From: Pseudomonas sp. C2B4
GTDB lineage: Bacteria; Pseudomonadota; Gammaproteobacteria; Pseudomonadales; Pseudomonadaceae
DNA length: 64,000 bases
Assembly: GCF_013359695.1 (NCBI RefSeq)
Contig: NZ_JABFMU010000001.1
Coordinates: 1 to 64,000, forward strand
Reading direction: 5' to 3'
Part shown: piece after piece, positions 55,326 through 64,000 of the stretch
Layout of the letters: the number at the start of each line of letters is the position of its first letter
Numbering within the stretch: position 1 is the first letter of the stretch
Notes under the pieces: model-generated
Databases searched by the model: none
Seen by the model: only the letters and a program-made list of their open reading frames with translations
Told to the model about the DNA's origin: nothing
Translations under genes and position numbers: made by a program

Positions 55326-55955
55326 ATGAACAAATTGATCGTGAGTCTGCTGTTGACCGTGGGAATCTCCGGCATTGCCCATGCTGCAGGTGAGCCAGTA
55401 AAACCTGGTGACGCCGCCGCAGGCCAGGCAAAAGCCGCCGTATGTGGCGCCTGTCATGGCCCGGATGGCAACAGCATGGCGCCAAACTTTCCAAAACTGG
55501 CGGGGCAAGGTGAACGCTACCTGACCAAGCAACTGCACGACATCAAGTCGGGCAAGCGCACCGTCCTGGAAATGACCGGTCTGCTGACCAACCTGAGCGA
55601 TCAGGACCTGGCGGACATCGCCGCCTACTTCGCCAGCCAAAAAGGCAGCGTCGGCGCCGCGGACCCGAAAATCGTGGCGCGCGGTGAAGCACTGTTCCGT
55701 GGCGGCGACCTGGCCAAGGGCTTGCCGTCCTGCACCGGTTGCCACTCGCCGAATGGCGCGGGCAACGCAGCAGCCGGCTTCCCGCACCTGGGCGGCCAAC
55801 ACGCTCAATATGTTGCCAAGCAACTGACCGATTTCCGCAAGGAAGAAGGCGGCCGCACCAACGATGGCGACACCAAAACCATGCAAACCATCGCCAAACG
55901 GTTGAGCGACGAAGACATCGCAGCAGTGGCCAGCTACATTCAAGGCCTGCACTAA
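55326..55955 (+). CDS. Cytochrome c4 (diheme)
   Basis: This 209-residue diheme cytochrome has a signal peptide (MNKLIVSLLLTVGISGIAHA) and two CxxCH sites, CGACHGPDGNSMAPNFPKLA and CTGCHSPNGAGNAAAGFPHL, one per lobe. The repeated GQ/Y-x-LTKQL pattern (GQGERYLTKQLHDIKSGKRT and GQHAQYVAKQLTDFRKEE) shows the internal duplication of c4. Cytochrome c4 passes electrons to terminal oxidases, especially cbb3 types. A strong terminator follows. Confidence 0.96.
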   Translation: MNKLIVSLLLTVGISGIAHAAGEPVKPGDAAAGQAKAAVCGACHGPDGNSMAPNFPKLAGQGERYLTKQLHDIKSGKRTVLEMTGLLTNLSDQDLADIAAYFASQKGSVGAADPKIVARGEALFRGGDLAKGLPSCTGCHSPNGAGNAAAGFPHLGGQHAQYVAKQLTDFRKEEGGRTNDGDTKTMQTIAKRLSDEDIAAVASYIQGLH

Positions 55956-56032
55956 GACCGGCGAATCGGGCGTTGCGCGAGACATACATCTCTTGCAATG
56001 TTAACGCTCGATTAATCCGTCGCAGCAAGTAT

Positions 56033-56062
56033 AAAAAGGGTGGCTTTGGCCGCCCTTTTTTG
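56033..56062 (+). terminator. Rho-independent terminator of the cytochrome c5/c4 genes
   Basis: AAAAAGGGTGGC and GCCGCCCTTTTTT form a stem around TTTG (one G-T pair), with a T6 run. It separates the cytochromes from dsbA. Confidence 0.88.
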
Positions 56063-56155
56063 TGGCCGCTGCCGTTACACTACAGAACTCAGGCCCGCCA
56101 TGACCTGTCTGAATACAGGTCACGCGAGGCGATAAAATTTGTCCAGGAGTAAAGC

Positions 56156-56797
56156 ATGCGTAATCTGATCATCAGCGCCGCACTCGTCGCTGCCAGCCTG
56201 TTCGGCATGTCTGCCCAGGCCGCTGAAACCCCCGCCGCCCCTTACGTCGAACTGAGCAATCCGGTTCCGGTCGCCGTTCCTGGCAAGATCGAAGTAGTGG
56301 AACTGTTCTGGTACGGCTGCCCGCATTGCTACGCCTTCGAACCGGTGATCAATCCCTGGGTCGAGAAGCTGCCTTCCGACGTGAATTTCGTCCGTATTCC
56401 TGCCATGTTCGGCGGACCGTGGAACGCACACGGCCAGATGTTCCTGACCCTGGAAGCCATGGGTGTCGAACACAAGGTCCATGCTGCCGTGTTCGAAGCC
56501 ATTCAGAAAGAACACAAGAAGTTGACCGACAAGAATGACATGGCGGACTTCCTGGCCACCCAGGGTGTCGACAAGGACAAGTTCCTGGCCACGTTTGACT
56601 CTTTCGCCATCAAAGGCCAGATCGTCAAGGCCACTGACCTGGCCAAGAAATATGAGATCACCGGGGTTCCAACCTTGATCGTCAACGGCAAGTATCGCTT
56701 TGACGTGGGCTCTGCCGGCGGTGCCGAACAAGCCCTGCAACTGGCCGACAAACTGATCGACAAAGAGCGAGCGGCTAACAAGGCTGCCGCCAACTAA
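56156..56797 (+). CDS. dsbA: Periplasmic thiol:disulfide oxidoreductase DsbA
   Basis: The 213-residue DsbA introduces disulfides into exported proteins. A signal peptide (MRNLIISAALVAASLFGMSA, QA) precedes VVELFWYGCPHCYAFEPVIN, whose CPHC is at Cys55-Cys58, the DsbA standard. The cis-proline loop is TGVPTLIVNGKYRFD. The insert helical domain lies between. GTCCAGGAGTAAAGC precedes the ATG. Several window products with paired exported cysteines (DUF1161, the PGSHEL lipoproteins) are likely clients. Confidence 0.97.
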   Translation: MRNLIISAALVAASLFGMSAQAAETPAAPYVELSNPVPVAVPGKIEVVELFWYGCPHCYAFEPVINPWVEKLPSDVNFVRIPAMFGGPWNAHGQMFLTLEAMGVEHKVHAAVFEAIQKEHKKLTDKNDMADFLATQGVDKDKFLATFDSFAIKGQIVKATDLAKKYEITGVPTLIVNGKYRFDVGSAGGAEQALQLADKLIDKERAANKAAAN

Positions 56798-56811
56798 GGG
56801 CAGCACCCGCC

Positions 56812-57687
56812 ATGCGCCGCTGGGGAACTGAACGCATCGTTGGCCTGCATGATCCGCGGGTCAACGAGCATCATCTGGAGTCGACGGGCCTGCCCGAAGA
56901 CAGCCGTTTGCGCTTGCTCAGTTTCAATATCCAGGTCGGCATCAGTACCGAGCGGTACCGGCATTACCTGACCCGGGGCTGGCAACACCTGTTGCCGCAC
57001 ACCGGGCGCGCCGACAATTTGCAGAAAATCGGCAACCTGCTGGGCGATTTCGATCTGGTCGCCTTGCAGGAAGCCGATGGCGGCAGCTTGCGCTCAGGCT
57101 ACGTCAATCAAGTCGAACACCTGGCCCAGCTCGGCGCCTTCCCCTACTGGTATCAACAACTCAATCGCAACCTCGGACGCCTCGGCCAGCACAGCAACGG
57201 TGTGCTCAGCCGCCTGCGCCCGTGGGCGATTGAAGATCATCCGCTACCGGGACCCAAGGGTCGCGGGGCCATTCTGGTGCGCTTCGGCGAAGGTCCGGAA
57301 GCGCTGGTGGTGGTGATGATGCACCTGGCATTGGGCGCCCGGGCCCGCAGCCTGCAGTTGGCTTACATCCGCGAAGTGATTGGCGGCTATAAGCATCAGG
57401 TGCTGATGGGCGACATGAACACCCATGCCAGTGATTTGCTGCAGCACTCGCCGCTGCGCGACCTCGGCCTGCTCGCGCCGCAACTGGAGGCAACATTCCC
57501 CAGTTGGCGCCCGCAGCGCTGCCTGGACCATATTCTATTGAGCCCTACCCTGACCCTTGAAAAGGTCGAGGTGCTGGCCCAACCCATTTCCGATCACCTG
57601 CCGGTCGCGGTAGAGATTCGTTTGCCGGGTTCGCTCACGGCCGACGCATTGCCCGCGTTGAGTCCTGCCCCTTCGCGGAACCCCTGA
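56812..57687 (+). CDS. Endonuclease/exonuclease/phosphatase (EEP) family protein
   Basis: The 291-residue EEP-fold protein has RLLSFNIQVGISTERYRHYL, DFDLVALQEADGGSLRSGYV, LMGDMNTHASDLL and LDHILLSPTLTLE, and the final SDHLPVAVEIRLPG. These give the Asn/Glu/Asp/His set of Mg-dependent phosphoesterases. No signal peptide is seen. The substrate may be nucleic acid, a phosphoinositide-like lipid or another phosphodiester. It is 14 bp after dsbA and its stop abuts the GGDEF gene, so they are probably co-transcribed. Confidence 0.85.
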   Translation: MRRWGTERIVGLHDPRVNEHHLESTGLPEDSRLRLLSFNIQVGISTERYRHYLTRGWQHLLPHTGRADNLQKIGNLLGDFDLVALQEADGGSLRSGYVNQVEHLAQLGAFPYWYQQLNRNLGRLGQHSNGVLSRLRPWAIEDHPLPGPKGRGAILVRFGEGPEALVVVMMHLALGARARSLQLAYIREVIGGYKHQVLMGDMNTHASDLLQHSPLRDLGLLAPQLEATFPSWRPQRCLDHILLSPTLTLEKVEVLAQPISDHLPVAVEIRLPGSLTADALPALSPAPSRNP

Positions 57688-59715
57688 ATGAGCGACGAAG
57701 TACAGCGCTGGAAAGAGAAATACCTCAAAAGCATCGAACAACAGGAAAAGCTCGAACGTCGTTGGGATGCCCGCCTCGACCTGCTGCGTCGTGGACTGGT
57801 ACGCAGCACCCTGGCGGCCGAAGGCACCGACCGCACCGTTGACCAATGCATGAAGGAAATGCGTGAAGTCGTGCGCACCGATGACATGGATGCCGGCCTG
57901 GCCGCCCTGCTCCCGCGCCTGGAAAAAGCCGTGCTCGACTCCGAGCAGCGTCGGGAAACCCGAGTCAATCAGACCAGCGCAGCCCTGACGGCGTTGGTCA
58001 CTCAGCTGCAAAAATTGCCGCTGCCGCGGGAAGTCAGCCGACCGCTGAAGCACTTCGCCAAACAGCTCGATAGCCGCGTCAGCCAGGCTCGCGAGATCCC
58101 GTTGCTGCTTAGCGAATTGAGCGGTTTGCAGGGCAAAGCCTTGAGTCAGGTGGAGAATCCGCCAGAACACGCTCGCCCAGGTCTGTTGCAACGGTTGTTC
58201 GGCCATCGTGAGGCCGATGAGGCGGCAACGCCGGCTCCCCCTGTCGTCGAGCAGGTCGCCAAGGCGATGCCTGCCGAAGCGGTCTCAGCGCAGGTGATTT
58301 CGACCAGTGAACTTGCTTCGACCGTCGATGAACCGCAAGTCGAAGCCCAAGAACCGATCATTGCCGCTACCGAGCCACAAGTCGCTCAACCCCGCACCGA
58401 GACTCCGCAGCCCCTTGCTGCACCAGCGCCAGACGCCGTTCCTCCGCAGACACCAACCCCGGTCTCGGACGCACAACCGGATCAGCCCGACGAATCGGCG
58501 TCATCTGCCGAAACACACGCGCTCCACGCAGAGCCGGCAGGCAACCCCGATGAGCTGATCCCGACAGAAACGCTCGCCCCCCTGCCAGCGCCTCTGATTC
58601 ACCATAGCGGTGATGCGCAACAGCCTGAGCACGACGTGCTTTACGCGCTGCCGGACTCCCCCGAACCGTCCTACAGTTCGGTGGCCAAGCACATCGAAGA
58701 CACATTGCTGGGCCTGCTCGACGATTTGACCCTCCCCGAGCGTCACCGCCCGCAAGCCGAATCGATGCGCGACCGTCTGAAAAACGGCTTGAACTGGTAC
58801 GAGTTGCTACCGATCCTCGATGATCTGGCGACCTTGATGTTGGCGATCTCAGACAGCGGCCAGCATGAGTTCGAAGCGTACTTGCAGCGTCTCAACGAGC
58901 GTCTGGAGTCGTTCCAGAGCAATCTGCAAGCCGCCAGTGCGGGTCATGCCGACAGCCGCTCCGCCGCCGAGGCCATGGACACGCAGATCCGCGAACAGGT
59001 CGACGGCCTGCAGAACAGCATGCACGAGGCGGCCGACCTGGACGATCTCAAGCACGTTCTGGAAAACCACCTCGAAGGCCTGCTCGGCACCATGGACCAG
59101 CACCGCAAGCAGCGCGACGAGCGCGAGCAAGAAGTCGCGGCCCGACTACAGAGCCTGGCGGAACGCGTGGCTCACATGGAACAGGAGGCCCTGGGCTTCC
59201 GTGAGCACCTGGAAGAACAACGCCAGAAAGCCTTGATCGACCCGCTGACCGGACTGCCCAATCGCGCGGCCTGGAGCGAGCGGCTGGATCACGAAATCCG
59301 CGAATGGCAACAACACGGCAACACACTGATGTTGGCCATGCTCGACCTCGACCACTTCAAACGAATCAACGATAACTACGGTCACCTGGCGGGTGACAAA
59401 GTGCTGAAAATTATCGCCACTGTGTTGCGCAAGCGTCTGCGCGGGACGGACTTCATTGCACGATTTGGCGGTGAAGAGTTTGTACTGCTCATGCCATCCA
59501 CAGTCCCCGCGGCCGGCATGAAACTGCTGGAGCATTTGCGGACGTCAATCGAAGCCTGCCCGTTCCACTTCAAGGGTGAGCGAGTGACGGTCACCATTTC
59601 CATGGGCCTGACTGCGTTCAAACCTGGCGAACATAGTGATCTGGTGCTCAAAAGAGCCGATCAGGCGCTGTATCGTGCAAAGAATGCGGGTCGCAACCGA
59701 GTGGAGCTGGGCTAG
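57688..59715 (+). CDS. dgcH: Diguanylate cyclase (GGDEF), cytosolic, DgcH-like
   Basis: This 675-residue protein makes c-di-GMP. The N-terminal region (residues 1-165) is helical. It is followed by a long Pro/Glu/Ala/Gln-rich linker (about 170-320) and a second helical region. The GGDEF domain (about 515-675) has an intact active site GGEEF (594-598) and an inhibitory I-site RGTD (585-588) five residues before it. No membrane segment is visible. I recall the same position being PA5487 (DgcH) in P. aeruginosa, next to the EEP gene and ampDh2; the name rests on that. Confidence 0.9.
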   Translation: MSDEVQRWKEKYLKSIEQQEKLERRWDARLDLLRRGLVRSTLAAEGTDRTVDQCMKEMREVVRTDDMDAGLAALLPRLEKAVLDSEQRRETRVNQTSAALTALVTQLQKLPLPREVSRPLKHFAKQLDSRVSQAREIPLLLSELSGLQGKALSQVENPPEHARPGLLQRLFGHREADEAATPAPPVVEQVAKAMPAEAVSAQVISTSELASTVDEPQVEAQEPIIAATEPQVAQPRTETPQPLAAPAPDAVPPQTPTPVSDAQPDQPDESASSAETHALHAEPAGNPDELIPTETLAPLPAPLIHHSGDAQQPEHDVLYALPDSPEPSYSSVAKHIEDTLLGLLDDLTLPERHRPQAESMRDRLKNGLNWYELLPILDDLATLMLAISDSGQHEFEAYLQRLNERLESFQSNLQAASAGHADSRSAAEAMDTQIREQVDGLQNSMHEAADLDDLKHVLENHLEGLLGTMDQHRKQRDEREQEVAARLQSLAERVAHMEQEALGFREHLEEQRQKALIDPLTGLPNRAAWSERLDHEIREWQQHGNTLMLAMLDLDHFKRINDNYGHLAGDKVLKIIATVLRKRLRGTDFIARFGGEEFVLLMPSTVPAAGMKLLEHLRTSIEACPFHFKGERVTVTISMGLTAFKPGEHSDLVLKRADQALYRAKNAGRNRVELG

Positions 59716-59829
59716 AAGTTGGCGGCGGGCCAATTGTTCCATTTTATTTAAAACGTGGCGATTGCCCTCCGCAGGCAAGGCAGTACGTTACACTGTTGCA
59801 TTACTGTCTTGCGTGTATTGCCTCTCGCC

Positions 59830-60609
59830 ATGAAATTTCTCGCTCTCATCGCGTCGCTGTTACTACTGGCCGGTTGTGCCAGTGGCCCCCGTTTCGACAC
59901 CAGTCACCCATCAGCCAATCACGACAGCCGCATCCAGTTCGTGGTGGTCCACTACACCTCCGCCTCGCTGGAGCGCTCGCTGCAACTCCTGACCCATGGT
60001 GAAGTCAGCGCCCATTACCTGATCGGCGACGACCAGAAGGCGACCATTTACAAACTGATGGATGAAAACCTGCGCGCCTGGCACGCCGGAGAAAGCCAGT
60101 GGCAGGGCCGGACCTGGATGAACTCCAGCTCCATCGGTATCGAAATCGTCAATCCGGGCTTCAAGGACACCCCTACCGGACGCCTCTGGTATCCCTACAG
60201 CGAAGCGCAGGTCCAATCCTTGATCGTCCTGCTCAAGGACATCAGCAAACGCTACGCCATCAGCCCGCGCAGCATCGTCGGTCACAGTGACATCGCCCCC
60301 TTACGCAAACTCGATCCCGGACCACTGTTTCCCTGGAAGCTCCTGGCTGCGCAAGGTATCGGCATCTGGCCTGACGAGAAGGCCGTGGCGCGGCAGCAGC
60401 CACAGTTCGAACAACAGCTTCCGAGTATCAGTTGGTATCAGGCACAGTTGGCCCGTGTCGGCTATGACACACCGCAGACCGGTGAACTGGATGTCGCCAC
60501 GCGCCATGTGATCGCCGCCTTCCAGATGCATTTCCGACCGTCCCGTTTCGACGGCACGCCGGATGCGCAAACGGCGGCGCTGCTTCAGGTGTTGAATCAG
60601 ACAAAATAA
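59830..60609 (+). CDS. ampDh2: N-acetylmuramoyl-L-alanine amidase (AmpDh2-type lipoprotein)
   Basis: The 259-residue lipoprotein amidase starts at ATG 59830 (lipobox LLAGCASG, about Cys15). The zinc amidase_2 domain has FVVVHYTSASLERSLQLL and IVGHSDIAPLRKLDPGPLFP, with the zinc His and Asp residues. A C-terminal peptidoglycan-binding domain follows (WYQAQLARVGYDTPQTGELD, then HVIAAFQMHFRP). AmpDh2 cleaves stem peptides from murein in the periplasm; with AmpD and AmpDh3 it also limits ampC induction. Length equals the PAO1 protein as I recall it. Confidence 0.92.
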   Translation: MKFLALIASLLLLAGCASGPRFDTSHPSANHDSRIQFVVVHYTSASLERSLQLLTHGEVSAHYLIGDDQKATIYKLMDENLRAWHAGESQWQGRTWMNSSSIGIEIVNPGFKDTPTGRLWYPYSEAQVQSLIVLLKDISKRYAISPRSIVGHSDIAPLRKLDPGPLFPWKLLAAQGIGIWPDEKAVARQQPQFEQQLPSISWYQAQLARVGYDTPQTGELDVATRHVIAAFQMHFRPSRFDGTPDAQTAALLQVLNQTK

Positions 60610-60685
60610 TGACGCCCGCCCGACGGTCAGCGCGCATTTTCCAACCAGCAGCTATAACTCATTGGTAATCGTCGGATATTCCATA

Positions 60686-62299
60686 ATGCCTGCTGCCCGA
60701 GAGACATTCCGTAGTTGGTTCTATCGCCCCTGGTTTTTGGCGATGATGGCGGCTGTCTTGAGCGCGATACTGCTGATGGTGGGCAGCCTGTTCATCGCCC
60801 TGCATCAACTCGAGCAGAACGAAAGCCAGGAAATGAACGCTCAGGGCGAACGCTTCCTCGCTCGCCTGGAGCAGCTGTTCGGGCAGTTGCGAGAAAGCCT
60901 CGACGACCTGGAAGCACAGCCTTTACGCGGTTGCGATGACGAAATGATCGCGACCTTGCAGCAGGTCAGTTTCAATTACCGCTTCGTTTACGAAGCCGCT
61001 TATATGGACTCCTCGCGGATTTGCTCCAATCGACCCCGCCAGGAAGGGTTATCGCTGGTACGACCACCGGACATCAAAGGTCCCACCTACAGCTACTGGC
61101 TGAACACCACCACCGAACCCGATGAAAACCGTGCGGCTCTCATGTTGGGACGCGGAAATTTCCGTGTCGCAACTTCCCGTGGGCATTTGACCGATATGGT
61201 CGATTTGTCCCCAGGCAGCAGCCTGCTGGTGGTCCTTGATCACGGCACCCGGGCGATTCCGGTGCTGGGGGTATCACAGGCCTGGCCCCCGACCGGGCAC
61301 TGGCCGCCGGAAACGCCTGATGCGCTGCAAGTTACGCAGACACGCTTGATTTATCGCATGCCCACCGACAACCCCGAGTACCAACTGGTGCTGATCAGCC
61401 CGCGCGGTGGGCCCCATATACCGCCCGTGTGGTGGTGGTTACTGCCGGTTTGCCTGGGGCTGGCCTTGTGCGTCGGTTTCCTGGTGTTTCTGCTGGTGCG
61501 CCAGCGCCAGTCTCTGGACGCCGAACTCACCGGCGCCATCCGCCGTGGCGAGTTGCAGGTTCTGTATCAACCGATCTTCGACCTCGACAGTCGCAACTGC
61601 GTGGGGGCTGAGGCCTTGCTGCGCTGGCGAAGGCCGGATGGGACGCTCACCAGCCCCGACCTGTTCATTCCCATGGCGGAGAACACCGGGCAGATCCGCC
61701 AGATGACCGATTTCGTCCTGCAACGCTTGCTGGAGCAACTGGGGCAATTGCTGCGAGCCAATCCCCAGCTGTATATCTCGGTCAACCTGGCAGCGTGTGA
61801 TGTGATGGTGCCGCGTATCGGGCAGGTAATGGCGCGCCTGCTGACGCTGCATCGAGTCGCTGCCAAACAGATTGCTTTCGAAGTCACCGAACGCGGACTG
61901 ATCGATGTCGTCGTCGCTCGGGAAAACCTGCAAGCCTTGCGCGATGTCGGGCATCAGGTACTGATCGATGACTTTGGCACGGGCTATTGCAGCCTCGCCT
62001 ATCTGCAAACGTTGCCGGTGGACTGCCTGAAAATCGACAAGGCCTTCATCGATGCGCTTGGCCATGACGCGGCCAGTAGCGGTGTAGCCCCCCACATCAT
62101 CCACATGGCTCAGTCATTGCACCTGAAGGTCATCGCCGAAGGTATCGAGCATGAAGCCCAGGCAGCGTTACTGAGCAGTGAAGGGGTGAAATTTGGTCAG
62201 GGCTGGTTGTTCGCCCATGCGTTGAGTGCGGTGCAGTTCATTGAACTGATTACCCGCGGCCGCCGATTGGCCAATCGACGCCTGGATGATGAAGCGTAA
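60686..62299 (+). CDS. Membrane CSS-motif EAL phosphodiesterase
   Basis: This 537-residue c-di-GMP phosphodiesterase starts at ATG 60686. It has two membrane helices (about residues 13-37, FLAMMAAVLSAILLMVGSLF, and 250-275) around a periplasmic CSS-type sensor. The CSS pattern is PLRGCDDEM ... DSSRICSN, whose cysteines can form a redox-switched disulfide set by DsbA. The EAL domain is intact: EALLRW (309-314), then DDFGTGYCSLAYLQTLPVDC (428 on) and KIDKAFID. In E. coli, PdeC and relatives are controlled this way. It is convergent with kinB, six bases away. Confidence 0.92.
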   Translation: MPAARETFRSWFYRPWFLAMMAAVLSAILLMVGSLFIALHQLEQNESQEMNAQGERFLARLEQLFGQLRESLDDLEAQPLRGCDDEMIATLQQVSFNYRFVYEAAYMDSSRICSNRPRQEGLSLVRPPDIKGPTYSYWLNTTTEPDENRAALMLGRGNFRVATSRGHLTDMVDLSPGSSLLVVLDHGTRAIPVLGVSQAWPPTGHWPPETPDALQVTQTRLIYRMPTDNPEYQLVLISPRGGPHIPPVWWWLLPVCLGLALCVGFLVFLLVRQRQSLDAELTGAIRRGELQVLYQPIFDLDSRNCVGAEALLRWRRPDGTLTSPDLFIPMAENTGQIRQMTDFVLQRLLEQLGQLLRANPQLYISVNLAACDVMVPRIGQVMARLLTLHRVAAKQIAFEVTERGLIDVVVARENLQALRDVGHQVLIDDFGTGYCSLAYLQTLPVDCLKIDKAFIDALGHDAASSGVAPHIIHMAQSLHLKVIAEGIEHEAQAALLSSEGVKFGQGWLFAHALSAVQFIELITRGRRLANRRLDDEA

Positions 62300-62305
62300 C
62301 GTCCG

Positions 62306-64000
62306 CTAGACTGTCAGCGCCATATAGAACTGCGTGCCCTGCCCCGGCCGCGAATAGACCCCCATCCGCCCGCCATGCAACTGCACGATTTCCTTGCACA
62401 ACGCCAGGCCTAGCCCGGCCCCGCCTTTCTTGCGACCGACCTGCACAAAGGGCTCGAAGATTCGCCCCTGCTGCCCGTACGCAATGCCTTCACCATTATC
62501 TTCAACGCTGATGATCACCCGCTCCCCATGACGCCGGGCCTGCAAGCGTATGAGGCCACCCGCTGAGGTGTGGCGCAATGCGTTATCGATCAGGTTGTCG
62601 AGCACACGGTCCAGTTGCGGCTGATCGGCCTGCAACCGTGGCAGCGGCCCTTGCACCTCTACCAACAACTCGACGCCCTTCTCTTCTGCGCCGCTGGCAA
62701 AGCGTAGCTGTGCCTGCTCCAGCAAGTTCTCGATGGAACACGGCGCCAAGGTCAGTTTCTGCAAACCGTTCTGATAGCGCGAGAAATTCAGCAAGTCGTT
62801 GATCAATTGCATCAAACGCTGCATTTCTTCGTTCACCGTGTCCAGCAGATCGGCTTCACGGGAGTCCTGGGCGAAATGCGTTCGCTCGCGGAACAGGCCG
62901 AATGCCATGTGCATGCCGGTGACCGGAGTCCGCAGCTCATGGGAAGCGCGCAGCACGAATTCGCTGCGTACCCGCTCAAAGGCGCGCTGCTCTGTGACGT
63001 CGTGCAGCACCATGACCGCCCCGAGAATATGCCCCTGCGTATGGATGACAGGCGTCAGGCTGAAGGTCAGGAGCCGCGTCTCGCCATCGACCTCAATGCT
63101 CAAGTCCTCCGGTGCTTTTTCCAGCGTGCCGCCGCGCAGGACCAATTGCAGCTGCTCATCAAGCTCGGGACGCAGCAGTGCCGCGCCCAACCCCTGGCCG
63201 ACCCGATCGTTATCCCATCCCAACTGGCGCTGCGCCACGGGATTGAGGTGTTCCAGATGCCCCTGGCGATCGATTATCAATAAACCGTCGTCAATGCTGT
63301 CGAGCACGGCCTGCAGTCGCTGCTGGCCTGCCAGCAGTTCATCGACGTTGGTGGCCTGGTGCTCGCGCAACGCCTCGGCCATGATTCCGAAACGTCGGGT
63401 CAGTTGGTTCAGCTCGACAGCCGAGGAAACCGGCAGCGTAACGTCGAAATTGCCTTGGCCGATGTTGTCCGCTGCCTGTGCCAACGCTTCGATGGGCTCA
63501 CCGAAACGCCGCGCGATGGCATGGGCGGTCACGAAGCCGATGACCAACACCGCCAACCCGACCAGGCCGAGCAGGCCGGCAATCAACAAGGCGCGTTCAC
63601 GGGCCTGGCGCTCGGTGTCGTTAATGTTATCCAGTGCGCGCTTGTGCTCGGTAATCAAGCCATTGCGCAGTGCGTTGAATTTTTCGGTGAGCTCGTCGTT
63701 GCCGCTCAGGACATGCGTGGTATTGGGCGCAACTTCATAGGCCTGGATAAAGCTGAGGTAGTCCGCCTTGGCTTTCTTGAAACCGTATTCACTGCCAGCA
63801 TCCGCCGGCTCCTGGGCGATGCCTTCTTCCAGCAATTGGAAGTAACGCTGCTTGGAAGCCTCGAAGGCCGAAGAGTCTCGTTGCTCGCTGAGCATGATGA
63901 TCAACTGGTCGCCCAGCGTTTGACGCAACTTCAGCCCGATATCGAGGGTGACGAAATTGTTGCGCACCAGCGCTTCCTGGCTCCCGGCCATCTGCATCAC
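62306..64000 (-). CDS. kinB: Sensor histidine kinase KinB (N-terminal part outside the window)
   Basis: The visible 564 residues lack the start; the P. aeruginosa protein is about 595 long. In order it shows a periplasmic helical sensor (PELSDK-like region of residues 1-130), a membrane helix (LLIAGLLGLVGLAVLVIGFV), a HAMP linker, a PAS domain (RLQAVLDSIDDGLLIID), the H-box ASHELRTPVTGMHMAF, and the ATPase with LIDNALRHT, DNGEGIAYG and GAGLGLALCKEI. KinB pairs with AlgB, and its phosphatase action restrains alginate production. The algB gene is expected just right of the window. Confidence 0.9.
   Translation of the reverse strand: MMQMAGSQEALVRNNFVTLDIGLKLRQTLGDQLIIMLSEQRDSSAFEASKQRYFQLLEEGIAQEPADAGSEYGFKKAKADYLSFIQAYEVAPNTTHVLSGNDELTEKFNALRNGLITEHKRALDNINDTERQARERALLIAGLLGLVGLAVLVIGFVTAHAIARRFGEPIEALAQAADNIGQGNFDVTLPVSSAVELNQLTRRFGIMAEALREHQATNVDELLAGQQRLQAVLDSIDDGLLIIDRQGHLEHLNPVAQRQLGWDNDRVGQGLGAALLRPELDEQLQLVLRGGTLEKAPEDLSIEVDGETRLLTFSLTPVIHTQGHILGAVMVLHDVTEQRAFERVRSEFVLRASHELRTPVTGMHMAFGLFRERTHFAQDSREADLLDTVNEEMQRLMQLINDLLNFSRYQNGLQKLTLAPCSIENLLEQAQLRFASGAEEKGVELLVEVQGPLPRLQADQPQLDRVLDNLIDNALRHTSAGGLIRLQARRHGERVIISVEDNGEGIAYGQQGRIFEPFVQVGRKKGGAGLGLALCKEIVQLHGGRMGVYSRPGQGTQFYMALTV

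Overview
The window is a 64 kb piece of a Pseudomonas chromosome, most likely from the P. fluorescens group. The evidence is the high-GC coding, the Pseudomonas-restricted families (three DUF2388 genes, DUF1161, RcnB/CigR), a gene order that I recall matches blocks of the P. aeruginosa PAO1 chromosome (the PA0035-PA0069, PA0102-PA0114 and PA5484-PA5505 neighbourhoods), and many fluorescens-type REP/BIME elements (GTGGGAGCGAGC/TTGCTCGC and variants). I see no transposase, integrase, prophage, CRISPR array, tRNA or rRNA gene. The window is almost entirely core chromosome.

Layout. 1-255: a stable-RNA-type tandem promoter region pointing left out of the window, probably for an rRNA operon just outside. 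0.25-3.7 kb: glutarate catabolism (gcdG, gcdH, divergent regulator gcdR). 4.2-7.1 kb: the three-gene proton-translocating transhydrogenase pntAA-pntAB-pntB. 7.3-8.8 kb: an acetyl-CoA hydrolase/transferase-family CoA-transferase. 9.1-13.5 kb: two DUF1127 genes with shared operator-like sites, three DUF2388 genes coupled to a large HExxH + DUF4105 (Lnb-like) protein, and an RcnB/CigR-type protein. 13.6-16.7 kb: trpBA and divergent trpI. 16.6-22 kb: small stress and envelope genes (DUF883, dodecin, two DUF1161, LLM oxidoreductase, OsmC, two paralogous lipoproteins, a lipoprotein aminopeptidase). 22-28.2 kb: HAD phosphatase, gamma carbonic anhydrase, prlC-yheV, a secreted phosphatase, an EF-hand/dockerin-like small protein, and a LexA-box-preceded radical SAM gene. 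28.4-30.8 kb: beta carbonic anhydrase plus SulP transporter.

31.9-40.6 kb: a complete aa3 cytochrome c oxidase locus (coxB, coxA, ctaG, coxC, twin-TM gene, surf1, a Sco-like gene, ctaA, ctaB, senC). 40.8-43.3 kb: methionine importer metNIQ, divergent from katE. 45.8-49.6 kb: zinc uptake (zur-znuC-znuB and divergent znuA). 49.7-54.8 kb: thrB, a DUF2782 gene, polA, the small RNA ErsA at the Spot 42-like position, and engB. 55-56.8 kb: cytochromes c5 and c4, and dsbA. 56.8-64 kb: an EEP-family nuclease-like gene, a GGDEF cyclase, the amidase ampDh2, an EAL/CSS phosphodiesterase, and the KinB sensor kinase (cut by the right edge).

The main themes are respiration and redox (transhydrogenase, aa3 oxidase and its heme A/copper assembly factors, soluble c-type cytochromes, DsbA), metal and amino-acid uptake, CO2/bicarbonate handling, and envelope/c-di-GMP signalling. 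The best candidates for undescribed biology are the DUF2388/HExxH-DUF4105 operon, the Sco-like CxxxC protein inside the cox locus, the shared operator cluster in front of the DUF1127 genes, and the small DxDGDGD protein. None of these is proven here.
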